Below, piece after piece: positions 40,102-50,394 of a DNA stretch of 64,000 nt; positions within the stretch are counted from its first letter, which is position 1; each line of letters starts with the position of its first letter. The notes below the pieces were generated by a model. That model did no database searches. It was not told the origin of the DNA and was given only the letters and a program-made list of their open reading frames with translations. The stretch comes from Sanghuangporus weigelae (lineage: Eukaryota; Basidiomycota; Agaricomycetes; Hymenochaetales; Hymenochaetaceae), in contig CP137325.1 of NCBI GenBank assembly GCA_033182465.1, forward strand, positions 310,001-374,000, read 5' to 3'. The position numbers were made by a program, and so were the translations under genes.

Positions 40102-41178
40102 TTACAAATCTTCGGATTCTTCAGCCTCAGGTGTAGTCTGGGCCGAGTTCGCTGGGGTATATAGTTCCCTGCTTTCACCTTCTTCACTTGACTCTGTATC
40201 GTCGGAGTGTACGTACATGTCCTCCTGTTCCGACATAGTAAGCATCTCGTCCGGCTGGTAGAGTTCGTTCGGGTACTGGTAGACTGAGATCATCAGATCT
40301 TCCAGCAAGGGGTGTCGTGTAGCCTGTAGTTTTTCTCTGGCTTCTTCCTCTCGGTTGTTGAGTTCCATAAGGTAATGAGGGTCGTAGTTAACCTCTTTGC
40401 CTTCGACTACGTGGTGCTCGATGTTGTCGAGTGGTACCTCGTCCGTAGTAGAGTTCCTCGCTTCAATAACCGTTCGGTATCTCGTTCCTTCGTAATACTT
40501 CGTCATGTTGAGTACCGTCATGAACTGCATGGTGTGGGATGCATAGAAGCCCGTCTGGTCGGCTATGTATATAATGTACTTCATCGCATCGATGCTCATC
40601 GGATGATAGTGACTCCATCGCATCATTCGGTTAAGAATTGCGGTAGTCATGTCTCGTCGGTAGGCGCAAATTTGAATTGCCGAATGATAGATGCCCATGA
40701 TGTTCTTGTATGTCGTTTCGTGCCTAAAGTCGATCTTGCCTCGATGTAATGCTTGTGTTTCGAGTTCGATCGCGTAGGTTAGAAATGCATCATCATTGAG
40801 TCGGCGTAATGCTGCGTCTCGAGGGTTACTGAGTTTGAATAACCACTCGTCTGAGTGATTCGCCATCATAAGGTGGGGTATTTCGTCTCGGTTGTGGTGG
40901 ATTGCGTTCCACTTGTCAAATAGATCATCGAAGTACTTCCCTGGGCATAGGGGTACAATCTCATCTTCGTAGTTCTCTTCGTTGAATCGGTTGCACAGCT
41001 GTGGCCATTGATAACGTTCGGTCGGTGGCCTGAGTGTAAATGTCCATTCTGGTGCATCTTCTGGTTGACAGAATGCATGTAGCTCGTCGAAAATAGGCAT
41101 AGCTGAGTAGTGGTTCGTCTGCAGTGAAGTAGAGCTGTTGAGATTCGAGTTGTTGTTCCTTAGCTCGAAGTTCTCCAT
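40102..41178 (-). CDS. Post-pol accessory ORF of B (358 residues)
   Basis: Starts MENFELRNNNSNLNSSTSLQ and then matches the A copy. Polar, with acidic tail; no membrane segment. Confidence 0.6.
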   Translation of the reverse strand: MENFELRNNNSNLNSSTSLQTNHYSAMPIFDELHAFCQPEDAPEWTFTLRPPTERYQWPQLCNRFNEENYEDEIVPLCPGKYFDDLFDKWNAIHHNRDEIPHLMMANHSDEWLFKLSNPRDAALRRLNDDAFLTYAIELETQALHRGKIDFRHETTYKNIMGIYHSAIQICAYRRDMTTAILNRMMRWSHYHPMSIDAMKYIIYIADQTGFYASHTMQFMTVLNMTKYYEGTRYRTVIEARNSTTDEVPLDNIEHHVVEGKEVNYDPHYLMELNNREEEAREKLQATRHPLLEDLMISVYQYPNELYQPDEMLTMSEQEDMYVHSDDTESSEEGESRELYTPANSAQTTPEAEESEDL

Positions 41179-41353
41179 GTTTTATACCATCTTGTTGGTA
41201 TGTCGGCGATGTCTTGCCTAATTCTTCTATCTCTGCTCTCGCTTTGGTGTGCCACATTGATGTCATCGCTTGGTAAGGTCATTGGGGACCTTACTCATCG
41301 TCTCTATTGTGGATCCATAAGCGGCTCCATCGGGTGGAGTGCATGTGATGCAA

Positions 41354-44300
41354 CTATTGCCTCATTCGTTTTCGTGCGGCGATCCATTGGTTAAGGTTCG
41401 GTGGCTGGATTGCCTGAGGATACTTTTTATGGAATGCTTCGATCATTTGATAGGAGTTCTTGAGGTTGTCAAGTGGCTCCCATGTTCGCTCCTGGTATCC
41501 TTTCCATTGGATAAGGTATTGGACCTTGCTCCGATGACGTCTTGTGTTATGAATCGTCTCCACTTCGTACTCTGCTTCTCCCTCCACTTCAATAGGTGGT
41601 GGTTCATCCAAAGTGGGTCTTCCAGGGTATTCCTTTCGTTTGTAAGGCCTGAGAAGACTCGCATGAAACACTGGGTGGATCGGAAGGGTTTCGGGTAAGC
41701 GTAATCTGAATGACACTTGTCCGACTGCCTTCTCGACTTTATAAGGCCCTGCCCATTTCATTGCAAGTTTCTTCGTTGGTTCCAATCGACTGAGATTCCT
41801 CATGTCTAGTAACACTTCGTCTCCTGGCTTGTACTCTGGCAGTTTGCCTCGATGCAGGTCTGCATAAAGCTTCATTGCCTCATTCGCTTGCCTAATCGAA
41901 TTATAGGCTTCTTGCTGTACTTGTCGAAGCTCCTCTAGGTGATTTATTGCTTCTGGGACGTTTGAATCACCGGTCTCCGCAACGTCCAGGTGAGGATGCC
42001 ATCCATACAGTGTATAGAATGGTGACTGATGTGTAGTACTGTGCTTCCTGTTGTTGTAGGCGAATTCTGCTATATCGATGTACTCTGCCCAATCTGTTTG
42101 TCGGTAGGACACATAGCAGCGTAAGTACTGTTCAAGCTCTTGATTTAGTCGCTCGGTTTGACCATCGGTTTGTGGATGATACGCTGTACTAGTTTTCCAA
42201 TCGACATCGATGAGTCTGCAGAACTCCTTGAGGAATTGCGCGGTGAAGTTGCTACCTCGGTCGGAGATTACTCGTTTAGGGGCCCCGTAGTATTTGAAGA
42301 CATGTTGGCGGAACAAACGTGCCAACTGCTTAGCATTGGGTATTCCTTGGCAAGGAATGAACTTCCCCATTTTAGTGAGTTTGTCCACTATAACGAGTAT
42401 CGCGCTGTAGCCTTCATTGCTGACTGGTAAGTCGGTAATCAGGTCACAGGTTATGGTTTCCCATGGTTGATGTGGTGCCTCCAACGGTTGGAGCGGCGGA
42501 TTTCGAAACTGTCGAATCGGTTTTGCACGCTGACATATGTCGCAGGTTGCGGTATATGCTCGGATCATTTCTTCCATCTTCGGCCAATAGTATGATCGCT
42601 TTACAAGCTCTATGGTCTTTTCTGCTCCTGGGTGGCCTGCAAGTTTGTGATCATGGCGCCTTCGGATTAGCAACGCTCGTAGGTTGGCGGACGGCGGGAT
42701 ATATAATGCATTGGTTACGTAGTGCAAGCCGTTCCTGTAACTGTAGCCGTTGCTCTGCTTGATCGCCTGAATCTCCTTCTTAGCCTCCTCGGTATTGTAG
42801 TTCCTCTTGATCGTTCGGATAATAGGATCAGAGATAGTGACCATTTCGGTTTCTAGCTTGTATAGACCGTTGATCTCCGTTCGTCGCAATGTTTGTTGCT
42901 TGATCGTATCAGGAGGTAACAAGGTAACTCCTAAGTTGTCCTTGTCCTCTGGCATATAGTCGGATCGTCGTGATAGCTCGTCAGCTTGGTTCTTCTTGCC
43001 TGGCCAATGGAGAATCTTGAAGTTATATCGTGATAACTCTAGTGCCCATCTCGCTTGACGTCTCGATAGATTCTGAGCTGTCATGAAGTATCGGAGATTT
43101 GCATGATCGCTTCGGATTGTTACTGGTTCTTTGGTTCCCTCCAATAGGTGTCTCCAATGCTTGAGTGCTTCCATGATTGCTAGCATCTCTTTGTCATGCG
43201 TCGGATAGTTTCGTTGGGTGTTCGTTAGAGTTTTCGACATGAAACCTAAAGGTCTCAGTTCTCCTTGGTTGTCTTCTTGTTGTAAGACTGCACCAATCGC
43301 TACATCGGATGCGTCGGTTTCCAATGTATATGGTTTGTCTGGCTTTGGCATTGCCAATGCGACTTCCGTTTCGAATGCCTTCTTGATACTTTCGAATGCC
43401 TTATCTTGTGCCTCTGCCCATATGAACTTGCGATCCTTTTTGATAAGGTCGCCAATAGGTGCGAATGTATCGGCATAGTTCCTGATGAATCTTCGGTAGA
43501 AGTTACAAAATCCTTGGAACTTTCGAACTTGTCGTTTCGTCTTTGGCACTGGCCATTCGTGAATAGCTTTGAGCTTATAAGGATCCATCTGGATGCCTTT
43601 CGTTCCTACTACAAATCCCAAGTAGTCGAGTTGGGTTTGGAGGAAGTGACATTTCTCGATTTTGAGGTAAATGTCGAGCTCTCGGCATTTCTGTAGAATT
43701 GCCCTGAGGAGTTTCCAATGTTCCTCTTCAGTTTGTGCTTGACCAATAAGGTCGTCCAAATAGTTGAGTGCTTCTTCTGTCCTGAGCCAATATTCGAAGT
43801 TGTCATTCATGAATCGTTGGAATACTGCAGGTGAGTTCTTCATTCCAAACATCATGACCTTTGGCTTGTAGACTGCATTGCCAACTCGGAATGCTGCCTT
43901 CCACTCGTCTCCTTCTCGGATTCGCAGGTTGTTGTAACCTGATCGCATGTCAAGTGTAAAGAAGAACTTTCCTTTCTCCAGTTTCTCTGGGAGAACACTC
44001 ATGATCGGTATCGGGTATGGATCTGATACTGTCGTGTCGTTGATGTCTCGGTAATCGGTTACTGCTCGTGCTCCTCCGTCTTTCTTTCCTACAAAGAAGA
44101 CTGGTGCTGCTACCGGACATGGTTCATGTGGTTGCACCTTTTCAATCCATCCTTTGTCAAGTAACTCTTTGACATAAGCATCGAGTGCTGCCTGCTCTTC
44201 TCGTGTGAGCTTGATAATAGGCCTTGGTTTCGGTAATGGTACTCCTTCTTTGAGGTTAATCGCCATATCCCATTTCGTATGCTTGGGTAACCTTCTTGAC

Positions 44301-45832
44301 TTGTCAGGATCAAAGACATCTGCGTAGTCTTCTATTTCCTTTGGTAGGAGTTTTCGCCAATCTCGTTTCTGTGTTCCTAGTAATCCTTCTGCAGCTGCCT
44401 TTTGTTGAGAATACTGCTGGGATACTGAACTCGCTTTGTTCAGAGGCTGTGAGACTTGGTTCTGCTGCCTTGGTGACCAATTTCGATTGATGTCTAGCTC
44501 TAGCTTTGCAGCGAGCTCTTCCTTTCTGGTAAGGGTAGCTGGTTGGTTGGTCGTCCTAAGACTTTCAATGTCTTCTGGCTCTATATCGTGCATAGGAGTG
44601 TCTTCTGTTGTCTCCTGCTCGTCTTGCATCTCGATATCGCTTTCGTTGTCTGCCCATCTTGTACGCTTCGGTGTGGGACTAGCTCCTCGCATTAACGATG
44701 CCGTTCTCGGTCGTATAATGCCTGCCACTGGCTTCTCTGGGTACCGTGTCTTTCGTGGTCGTATCCTATACTTCATGCCCGGGTTTTCTTCTGGTGATGG
44801 CCAGAGTTCTTCATCTTCCGGCATGTTTTGCCTCAGTGGGTGTATCTTCTGTGGTGGTTGTTTCTTCCAACGTTTCGGAGAGTCGTTTATTTCCTCCTGT
44901 TCGTCTAGGCTATGCTTGCCTGTTACATCTTGTGTTTCACCTTCGGATGTCTGGTACAGTTGCCGTGCTGGGATCGTCCGTCTCGGTATGTGCCTTGGTC
45001 GTCGTTGCACTATACTCGTTCCTTGTGGTGCCTGTTTCTTCCATCGCTTGGGAGTGTAGTTTATTTCCTCCTCATCTCGATGATGCTTGTTTGCCGTTTC
45101 CTGTTGTGGCTGTTTCGTTGCAGAGTCTGGTATATTTTCCGTGCTCGGACTCTTCACTTCTGGCGTCTGTTTTGCCTGTTCCAGTCTTGGTGTTGCTGGT
45201 CTGGTTTCCGGCTTCGCTTGTGGCTTCGTTTCGTGAGAGTGTCCGTTGTTGTCTCTCCTTGGCGCAAATATTATTCCTGGTGCTCCAGAGTGTCGATAGT
45301 TGTCTCTGTCCTGAGCCTGTTGCTTCGTGTTACGCCTAGGTCTTGTCTTGTCAGGTTTGCCTTTCGTTTGCCGTTTCCGTTTGCGCTTCCTGTGCCTTCG
45401 CTTCTTGGTAGCTCGTATGACGTTGAGCTCGAATGGTATCGAATTACCATTCCGATTCCATACTTGATTCTTCCAATCAATTTCGGGATTGACTTTGGCC
45501 AAATAGTCAATTCCTAGGATCACTTGATCCTGTCCTGTGGTTGCTACTGCCAACGTTTGTGGCTGCGGTTTAGGTCCATCAAAAATTAATGTGTAGACCT
45601 CGTGCGTGATTGCTCCTCCTTGGTTGGGACTTCCATCCGCATTATTCAAAGGTCGAGGGTGATCAAGCCTCTTTTTGAATAGGCTGTAGTGTCGTACCAA
45701 GTTGGGGTGTATCGTGCTGCATGTAGCTCCGGAATCGATTAACGCTTTGACTGCTAGGGTCTTTGTTCCAACCTTCACTCGAATAGGTAATCGGGGATGC
45801 AATGCTTGTATTGGCAATCGCTTATTGTACAT
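41354..45832 (-). CDS. Pol polyprotein of element B (1492 residues)
   Basis: Same domain order as A's pol with a handful of residue differences (for example VGTKTL for VGKKTL, AAFRVGN for AAFQVGN). Open throughout, chromodomain present. Confidence 0.95.
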   Translation of the reverse strand: MYNKRLPIQALHPRLPIRVKVGTKTLAVKALIDSGATCSTIHPNLVRHYSLFKKRLDHPRPLNNADGSPNQGGAITHEVYTLIFDGPKPQPQTLAVATTGQDQVILGIDYLAKVNPEIDWKNQVWNRNGNSIPFELNVIRATKKRRHRKRKRKRQTKGKPDKTRPRRNTKQQAQDRDNYRHSGAPGIIFAPRRDNNGHSHETKPQAKPETRPATPRLEQAKQTPEVKSPSTENIPDSATKQPQQETANKHHRDEEEINYTPKRWKKQAPQGTSIVQRRPRHIPRRTIPARQLYQTSEGETQDVTGKHSLDEQEEINDSPKRWKKQPPQKIHPLRQNMPEDEELWPSPEENPGMKYRIRPRKTRYPEKPVAGIIRPRTASLMRGASPTPKRTRWADNESDIEMQDEQETTEDTPMHDIEPEDIESLRTTNQPATLTRKEELAAKLELDINRNWSPRQQNQVSQPLNKASSVSQQYSQQKAAAEGLLGTQKRDWRKLLPKEIEDYADVFDPDKSRRLPKHTKWDMAINLKEGVPLPKPRPIIKLTREEQAALDAYVKELLDKGWIEKVQPHEPCPVAAPVFFVGKKDGGARAVTDYRDINDTTVSDPYPIPIMSVLPEKLEKGKFFFTLDMRSGYNNLRIREGDEWKAAFRVGNAVYKPKVMMFGMKNSPAVFQRFMNDNFEYWLRTEEALNYLDDLIGQAQTEEEHWKLLRAILQKCRELDIYLKIEKCHFLQTQLDYLGFVVGTKGIQMDPYKLKAIHEWPVPKTKRQVRKFQGFCNFYRRFIRNYADTFAPIGDLIKKDRKFIWAEAQDKAFESIKKAFETEVALAMPKPDKPYTLETDASDVAIGAVLQQEDNQGELRPLGFMSKTLTNTQRNYPTHDKEMLAIMEALKHWRHLLEGTKEPVTIRSDHANLRYFMTAQNLSRRQARWALELSRYNFKILHWPGKKNQADELSRRSDYMPEDKDNLGVTLLPPDTIKQQTLRRTEINGLYKLETEMVTISDPIIRTIKRNYNTEEAKKEIQAIKQSNGYSYRNGLHYVTNALYIPPSANLRALLIRRRHDHKLAGHPGAEKTIELVKRSYYWPKMEEMIRAYTATCDICQRAKPIRQFRNPPLQPLEAPHQPWETITCDLITDLPVSNEGYSAILVIVDKLTKMGKFIPCQGIPNAKQLARLFRQHVFKYYGAPKRVISDRGSNFTAQFLKEFCRLIDVDWKTSTAYHPQTDGQTERLNQELEQYLRCYVSYRQTDWAEYIDIAEFAYNNRKHSTTHQSPFYTLYGWHPHLDVAETGDSNVPEAINHLEELRQVQQEAYNSIRQANEAMKLYADLHRGKLPEYKPGDEVLLDMRNLSRLEPTKKLAMKWAGPYKVEKAVGQVSFRLRLPETLPIHPVFHASLLRPYKRKEYPGRPTLDEPPPIEVEGEAEYEVETIHNTRRHRSKVQYLIQWKGYQERTWEPLDNLKNSYQMIEAFHKKYPQAIQPPNLNQWIAARKRMRQ

Positions 45833-45936
45833 CGCTTCACTGGGGTTGAACCCAGGAGGTTTGAAACACTGGTTGTTGAAACCTTTCTCGTCACCCTTGT
45901 CACACTCACATCGCGCAGTCTCGTTCGATGGAGGTC

Positions 45937-47025
45937 TTAATCTTTTCCCTGTTGCTCTTTACTTGCTAGGGATTTGCGAATGTTGTTTCGGTATTCTTCG
46001 TCATGCTTGCAAGTCCATCCTGCTGATTCGTCGCCTTTAGCCCATGCTACATGATCGTAGTGGACTGGCCTTCGGCAGTGTGGATCGGGACATGTTTCCT
46101 TGAAATCGATTGTTCGTGTTGTCATCGTCCTCCGTTTTACACCATTAGTCTTCTTCGGCCGCTTCGAGGAAGAACCCTTTTGCTTCCTTGGTGCCTTGCA
46201 CTCCTTTGCGTAATGTCCTGACTTTTCACAGTTGTAGCATTTGCCTCCCTTCTTCGGCAAGCCTCGGAGTGCATCTACATCCATGGCGTCTGGATCTCGT
46301 TTCGTTGTTTGTACTGGTGGTCGGAAAGATGACTGTCCGTTCGATTTGAATCTCGGGGTGTATGTTTGACTGCCCATGAGCCTTTGCCTGGCGTCAGAGT
46401 TTGCTAGGTTGCTTGTCCATTCCATCCATGCATCGAGGTCGTTCTTCTCGAAAGCGTCGGGTTGTACAGATTCGACTCGTCGTTTGACCCACATGTCTAG
46501 TCCTTTGACATAGATGTACTTGAGCATCTGCTTATCCATCGTGTCTGGTGCTCGTGCTTTGAGTCGTCGGAATTCGTCGTTGTACGCCCTAATGCTTGCT
46601 CCTTTCTGCTGGATGCATAGTAGTTGGAATAGGGCTTCCTGTTCTCCAATGATCGGATGTCCTGCTCGGATCCTCATCCAGTTCAGCATGTCCTTGAGTG
46701 ATGCGAACATTCCATTTGTCGCAGCGATAATCGCAGGTACTGGTTTCAGTTTCCCATTGGCATCGAATGATGTTAGGGTATTCTTCTCTGCAAACCAATC
46801 GTAGCTGTCGCCTTCTAGTGCCGCAAATAGGCTCTTTGCGATCTCCTCCTCATCCTTGACTCCATGCTGTGCCAGCTTCGAGATACATCGACTAATCCAC
46901 AGATCAATATCTTCGCTTCGCTTGCCATAGTACTTCGGAAGCTTGATGCTGTGTTTAGAGAGTTGTGTCTGAAGAGTCTGTAGTTGCTGCTCCAGTGCTT
47001 GCACCTTCTGGTCGGTTGTCGACAT
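45937..47025 (-). CDS. Gag of element B (362 residues)
   Basis: CCHC knuckle CYNCEKSGHYAKEC and the second Cys/His cluster are present. The predicted protein appears identical to A's Gag. Confidence 0.92.
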   Translation of the reverse strand: MSTTDQKVQALEQQLQTLQTQLSKHSIKLPKYYGKRSEDIDLWISRCISKLAQHGVKDEEEIAKSLFAALEGDSYDWFAEKNTLTSFDANGKLKPVPAIIAATNGMFASLKDMLNWMRIRAGHPIIGEQEALFQLLCIQQKGASIRAYNDEFRRLKARAPDTMDKQMLKYIYVKGLDMWVKRRVESVQPDAFEKNDLDAWMEWTSNLANSDARQRLMGSQTYTPRFKSNGQSSFRPPVQTTKRDPDAMDVDALRGLPKKGGKCYNCEKSGHYAKECKAPRKQKGSSSKRPKKTNGVKRRTMTTRTIDFKETCPDPHCRRPVHYDHVAWAKGDESAGWTCKHDEEYRNNIRKSLASKEQQGKD

Positions 47026-47989
47026 GATCGTAAGTGCTTATGGGCACTGCTGGTGGTGAATAGGATGGTGGTGGTGGATTCTCTGGCGCTTGGGTTGCTA
47101 CTGAACCACTTGCTGGTACTGCAGGTACTGTTGGTACTTGGATGATAACCGTTCGAGGTGGGGTTCTGAGTAAGAATGGCCTTCGTGATGCTTCTTCGTC
47201 TGAGGACACTGATTCGTCAGAACTCTGTTCCTGTTGGGCTCTCTCTCTTGGTAGAAAGTATTCCCAGCGTTGTGCTGCCTGAGCTACTTCTCGAATTCGT
47301 TGAGCGTGTTCGAGTATGTTCCTTGAGGTAGTTTCGGTTGTCTGTACCGATATGAGTATAGCTGCGTAGGTGCGTTGACTCGACTCGATTGTTTGTCCTA
47401 GTTGGAGTAGGGCTTCTCGCAGGTTATGGATGTCTTGAACAATCCTTGGTTGATCTAGAGCTGTCCTGTTAAGCTCTCCGACTCTCGTCTCGATCGTCTG
47501 TAGTTGTTGTTCCTGAGCAGTAATCCTGTTTCGGATAGCGTTGAGCTCTCGGTCAAGTACTCCGTTTCCGTCTATGACCCGTTGATTGAGTGCTCCTGCT
47601 GCTCGATCCAATTCCAGAGTATATCTCTCTAGAGCTGCTACCTGTGCTCCAATTCTTCGAGTAGTTGTTTCGAGTGCTTCGAATCGATCTCCTACTGCTG
47701 TCGCGTATGCTCCGGTTGGTAGACTGTTTGACTGCCCCGTGTTTGCAGTTCGTTCTTCCAGTCTTTCAACCCTTTCTTGTAGCCTTCTGATCACTGGTGG
47801 ATACAATATGCTGTGGTTCGTTGTCGCGTATAGTATGTCGTGATCGCTTTCCAGACTACGTAGCCTGTTGGTGATATGTTGAACTCGTTCGTCGAGGGAT
47901 CTAGGTGTGAACCTCGTTTGATTATCGTTCGCCCGTTCGTTCGTTCGATGACCGTTACTTCTGTTGTTGGCGTTTCCTGATCGGTTCAT
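46955..47989 (-). CDS. ORF2 of element B (344 residues)
   Basis: Coiled-coil protein with C-terminal PPxY, overlapping gag by 71 nt and sharing ATGA with ORF1. Predicted sequence matches A. Confidence 0.65.
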   Translation of the reverse strand: MNRSGNANNRSNGHRTNERANDNQTRFTPRSLDERVQHITNRLRSLESDHDILYATTNHSILYPPVIRRLQERVERLEERTANTGQSNSLPTGAYATAVGDRFEALETTTRRIGAQVAALERYTLELDRAAGALNQRVIDGNGVLDRELNAIRNRITAQEQQLQTIETRVGELNRTALDQPRIVQDIHNLREALLQLGQTIESSQRTYAAILISVQTTETTSRNILEHAQRIREVAQAAQRWEYFLPRERAQQEQSSDESVSSDEEASRRPFLLRTPPRTVIIQVPTVPAVPASGSVATQAPENPPPPSYSPPAVPISTYDHVDNRPEGASTGAATTDSSDTTL

Positions 47990-48327
47990 GAACTTCGTTT
48001 CTCGCCTGATGCTTCAGGGTTATTGTTCCTTGGTGCTGTTAACCAAGTAGTTCCTTTCTCGTCGAATGTAGCAATAGTGGAAGGGACTGCTGCTACTTTC
48101 GTGGTTGTTGTTTGCGTGCTCCCAACTGCAGGGCTACCAGATGCCTTTGCTATTAGGTACACTTCGTCGTTGTAGGGGTTATGATAGTAGATATGTGATT
48201 TAAGTGAATCGGGTTTGTCGTTCTCCAGGATGTGCACTTGTCCTGAGGATTCGATATGGGTACTAGTCTCGAAACTAGTGACGTCGATAGGGACTTGAGG
48301 TCGACGGTCCTCGCCTCGATAAAACAC
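47986..48327 (-). CDS. ORF1 of element B (113 residues)
   Basis: Same as ORF1 of A. Confidence 0.5.
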   Translation of the reverse strand: MFYRGEDRRPQVPIDVTSFETSTHIESSGQVHILENDKPDSLKSHIYYHNPYNDEVYLIAKASGSPAVGSTQTTTTKVAAVPSTIATFDEKGTTWLTAPRNNNPEASGEKRSS

Positions 48328-48374
48328 TAGCCAAGAACCTTGCCCGTGAGAGGTGGTGATAAAACTAGCGAGTG

Positions 48375-48386
48375 ATCTTTCGATCC
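48375..48386 (-). other. Self-complementary primer-binding site of B
   Basis: GGATCGAAAGAT on the minus strand, complementary to 48648-48659 in the adjacent LTR. Confidence 0.7.
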
Positions 48387-48388
48387 AA

Positions 48389-49900
48389 TGTTAGGGAGTA
48401 GGCCCGGGGTTACACCGGTTTGATCCTTTTGCCTAAGCAGCGGTGTGTTGTGCAGAGGTGATCTTATCTACCCACGTCTGGCTGTACCACGCGGTCCCTT
48501 ACTAGCCTTCCTAGTCGCGGTCCGAGTTATGGATGCTTTCAGATACGAGGTAATAGTAAAGCAGATTGGGATTTCCAAGAGGCGTGATAGTACAAAGCAC
48601 ACAGTAATAGCTCGCTGTAGGGCAAGCTTTACACCAGTGTGTTAAGAGGATCGAAAGATGGGGAAATGAGGGCCTAATCCTACAACTATTTATGCTCCCA
48701 GATATTCCATTTTCCGTCCTATTTCTTACTCATCCTGTCTCCACTTTACTCCACTTTCCTCCACCATTACATCTGTTCCTTTGTCATCCTGCTGCGCTTC
48801 GCTCCACTTTGCTCCAATCTTTGTAAGGTCGTCTCCACTATGACAGAATTCTTTGGAGTTGCTGACTGAGACAATAGAGGTGGTGCTCCGATATGGAATG
48901 CTCCACTGTCAGTACTCCATAACGATGTCATTGCCGTCATTGAGTGGCATCTTTGCTCTTGGAGCGATGTAGGCTGCTCGGTATGTGATTCTTCGGAATT
49001 CATCTCGAGGTCCAGCGAGGGTAAGCATAACTCGCACGTCAGTGTTAAGATGTCGGGTCGGTGTAGAGTATGGTCCAAGGCATATCATGAACTGCATAAG
49101 CTCTGCTGGTGGGTTCTGCTGGGTTCTGGTGACTAGCCATGCTTTGCCTTCGTATCGTATATCGCGAATGTAGCACCATATCCTTCGTTGTATAAGGAGT
49201 TGTAATTGCTTGGTTTCCAGGTTCGCATCTCTCGGTAAATAAAGGTTTGCCTGTATCGTAGATGCTGGACATGGTGTGTGCAACTCCGGTCTATACCATC
49301 CAATCATTCTCCAAGTTATCGGGTTCGCAGTTCGAGGGGTCCGAGTTGTGATCGTGAGTTCCTCTCGTTTCTTGGGTACTATTGGGCTTGGTGGATTGGA
49401 ATGCATTGTATCCTGAAGGTGTCGCTCGGTTTCGATGTGACAGTCACGCGTACCAACCGTTGCCGTGCATACTAAGTAGTATACTTCATAAAGGACCATG
49501 TAAACTCGTGCACAGACTTGACAGTGCTGAAATGCCAGTGAGGTCTCCATAAACCTTATTAGCCTTTAGCCTTTTAGCGTTTAGGCTTTAGTAGTTGTGC
49601 TTCTGGACTTCTAAGAAGTTTGATCGCTTCTTTTGATCGAGGTCGCTCTGGTTGCTTGGTCGGCGGCGTTAGAGTGGTAGTCCGCGGTAATAGGCGGTCG
49701 GCGGTGTTAGCTGTTAGCGGGATTACGTATCCGCTTCGGTGCTTCTAGCGCTCGGGTGGTAACGGGTTACTGTTGCCTAGGCCGCTCGATTGCTTGGGCC
49801 TTTGATAGCTGGCTTGGTTACCGGTCGCGTTTGGAAAGCTGATCGTGTAGATCTGTTGATCGTGTCGATCCTGATGCGAGTTTTTGAGCGGATCCTTTCA
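48389..49900 (-). repeat. 5' LTR of element B
   Basis: 1512 bp, appears identical to 37611-39122. It also forms the first part of a 2006-bp tandem unit. Confidence 0.93.
48909..49550 (-). CDS. U3 ORF, 213 residues (5' LTR of B)
   Basis: Same sequence as the copy at 38131-38772. Confidence 0.4.
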   Translation of the reverse strand: METSLAFQHCQVCARVYMVLYEVYYLVCTATVGTRDCHIETERHLQDTMHSNPPSPIVPKKREELTITTRTPRTANPITWRMIGWYRPELHTPCPASTIQANLYLPRDANLETKQLQLLIQRRIWCYIRDIRYEGKAWLVTRTQQNPPAELMQFMICLGPYSTPTRHLNTDVRVMLTLAGPRDEFRRITYRAAYIAPRAKMPLNDGNDIVMEY

Positions 49901-49916
49901 GCTATGCTGTTGTATT

Positions 49917-50394
49917 TGTTAGGGAGTAGGCCCGGGGTTACACCGGTTCAATCCTTTTGCCTAAGCAGCGGTGTGTTGTGCAGAGGTGATCTTATCTACC
50001 CACGTCTGGCTGTACCACGCGGTCCCTTACTAGCCTTCTTAGTCACTGTCCGAGTTATGGATGCTTTCAGATACGAGGTAATAGTAAAGCAGATTGGGAT
50101 TTCCAAGAGGCGTGATAGTACAAAGCACACAGTAATAGCTCGCTGTAGGGCAAGCTTTACACCAGTGTGTTAAGAGGATCGAAAGATGGGGAAATGAGGG
50201 CCTAATCCTACAACTATTTATGCTCCCAGATATTCCATTTTCCGTCCTATTTCTTACTCATCCTGTCTCCACTTTACTCCACTTTCCTCCATCATTACAT
50301 CTGTTCCTTTGTCATCCTGCTGCGCTTCGCTCCACTTTGCTCCAATCTTTGTAAGGTCGTCTCCACTATGACAGAATTCTTTGGAGTTGCTGAC
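49917..50394 (-). repeat. Variant LTR E fragment, copy 1 (478 bp)
   Basis: Starts TGTTAGGGAG like the other LTRs but carries private variants (CCGGTTCAATCC, CTTCTTAGTCACTGTCC, CCTCCATCATTAC). It breaks off at CTGAC, where a B/D-type LTR begins. The missing remainder should lie right of element D. Which larger element it belonged to is unknown; it could be a solo LTR. Confidence 0.8.

Larger units (their letters stand above)
37611..49900 (-). mobile_element. Element B: 12.3-kb chromovirus of the A family, looks whole
   Basis: LTRs at 37611-39122 and 48389-49900 look identical to each other and flank 9266 bp of internal sequence; the target duplication is GCTAT (37606-37610, 49901-49905). Layout as in A. 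It shares LTR variants with D rather than A, and its predicted proteins match D's almost completely, so B and D form one subfamily. It is inserted in element C just upstream of C's pol start. Confidence 0.93.
20123..49916 (-). mobile_element. Element C: older Ty3/Gypsy chromodomain retrotransposon, interrupted
   Basis: Element C is a second family, unlike A, B and D. Its visible pieces are 20123-20939 (3' LTR and end of the internal region), 33231-37610 (downstream ORF and pol) and 49901-49916. Element A interrupts it at the duplicated pentamer CCTGG (20935-20939 and 33231-33235), and element B at GCTAT (37606-37610 and 49901-49905). A variant LTR (E) follows 11 bases beyond B's site. Its gag, protease and 5' LTR would lie right of the window. 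It is broken by insertions and must be the oldest layer of the nest. Confidence 0.75.
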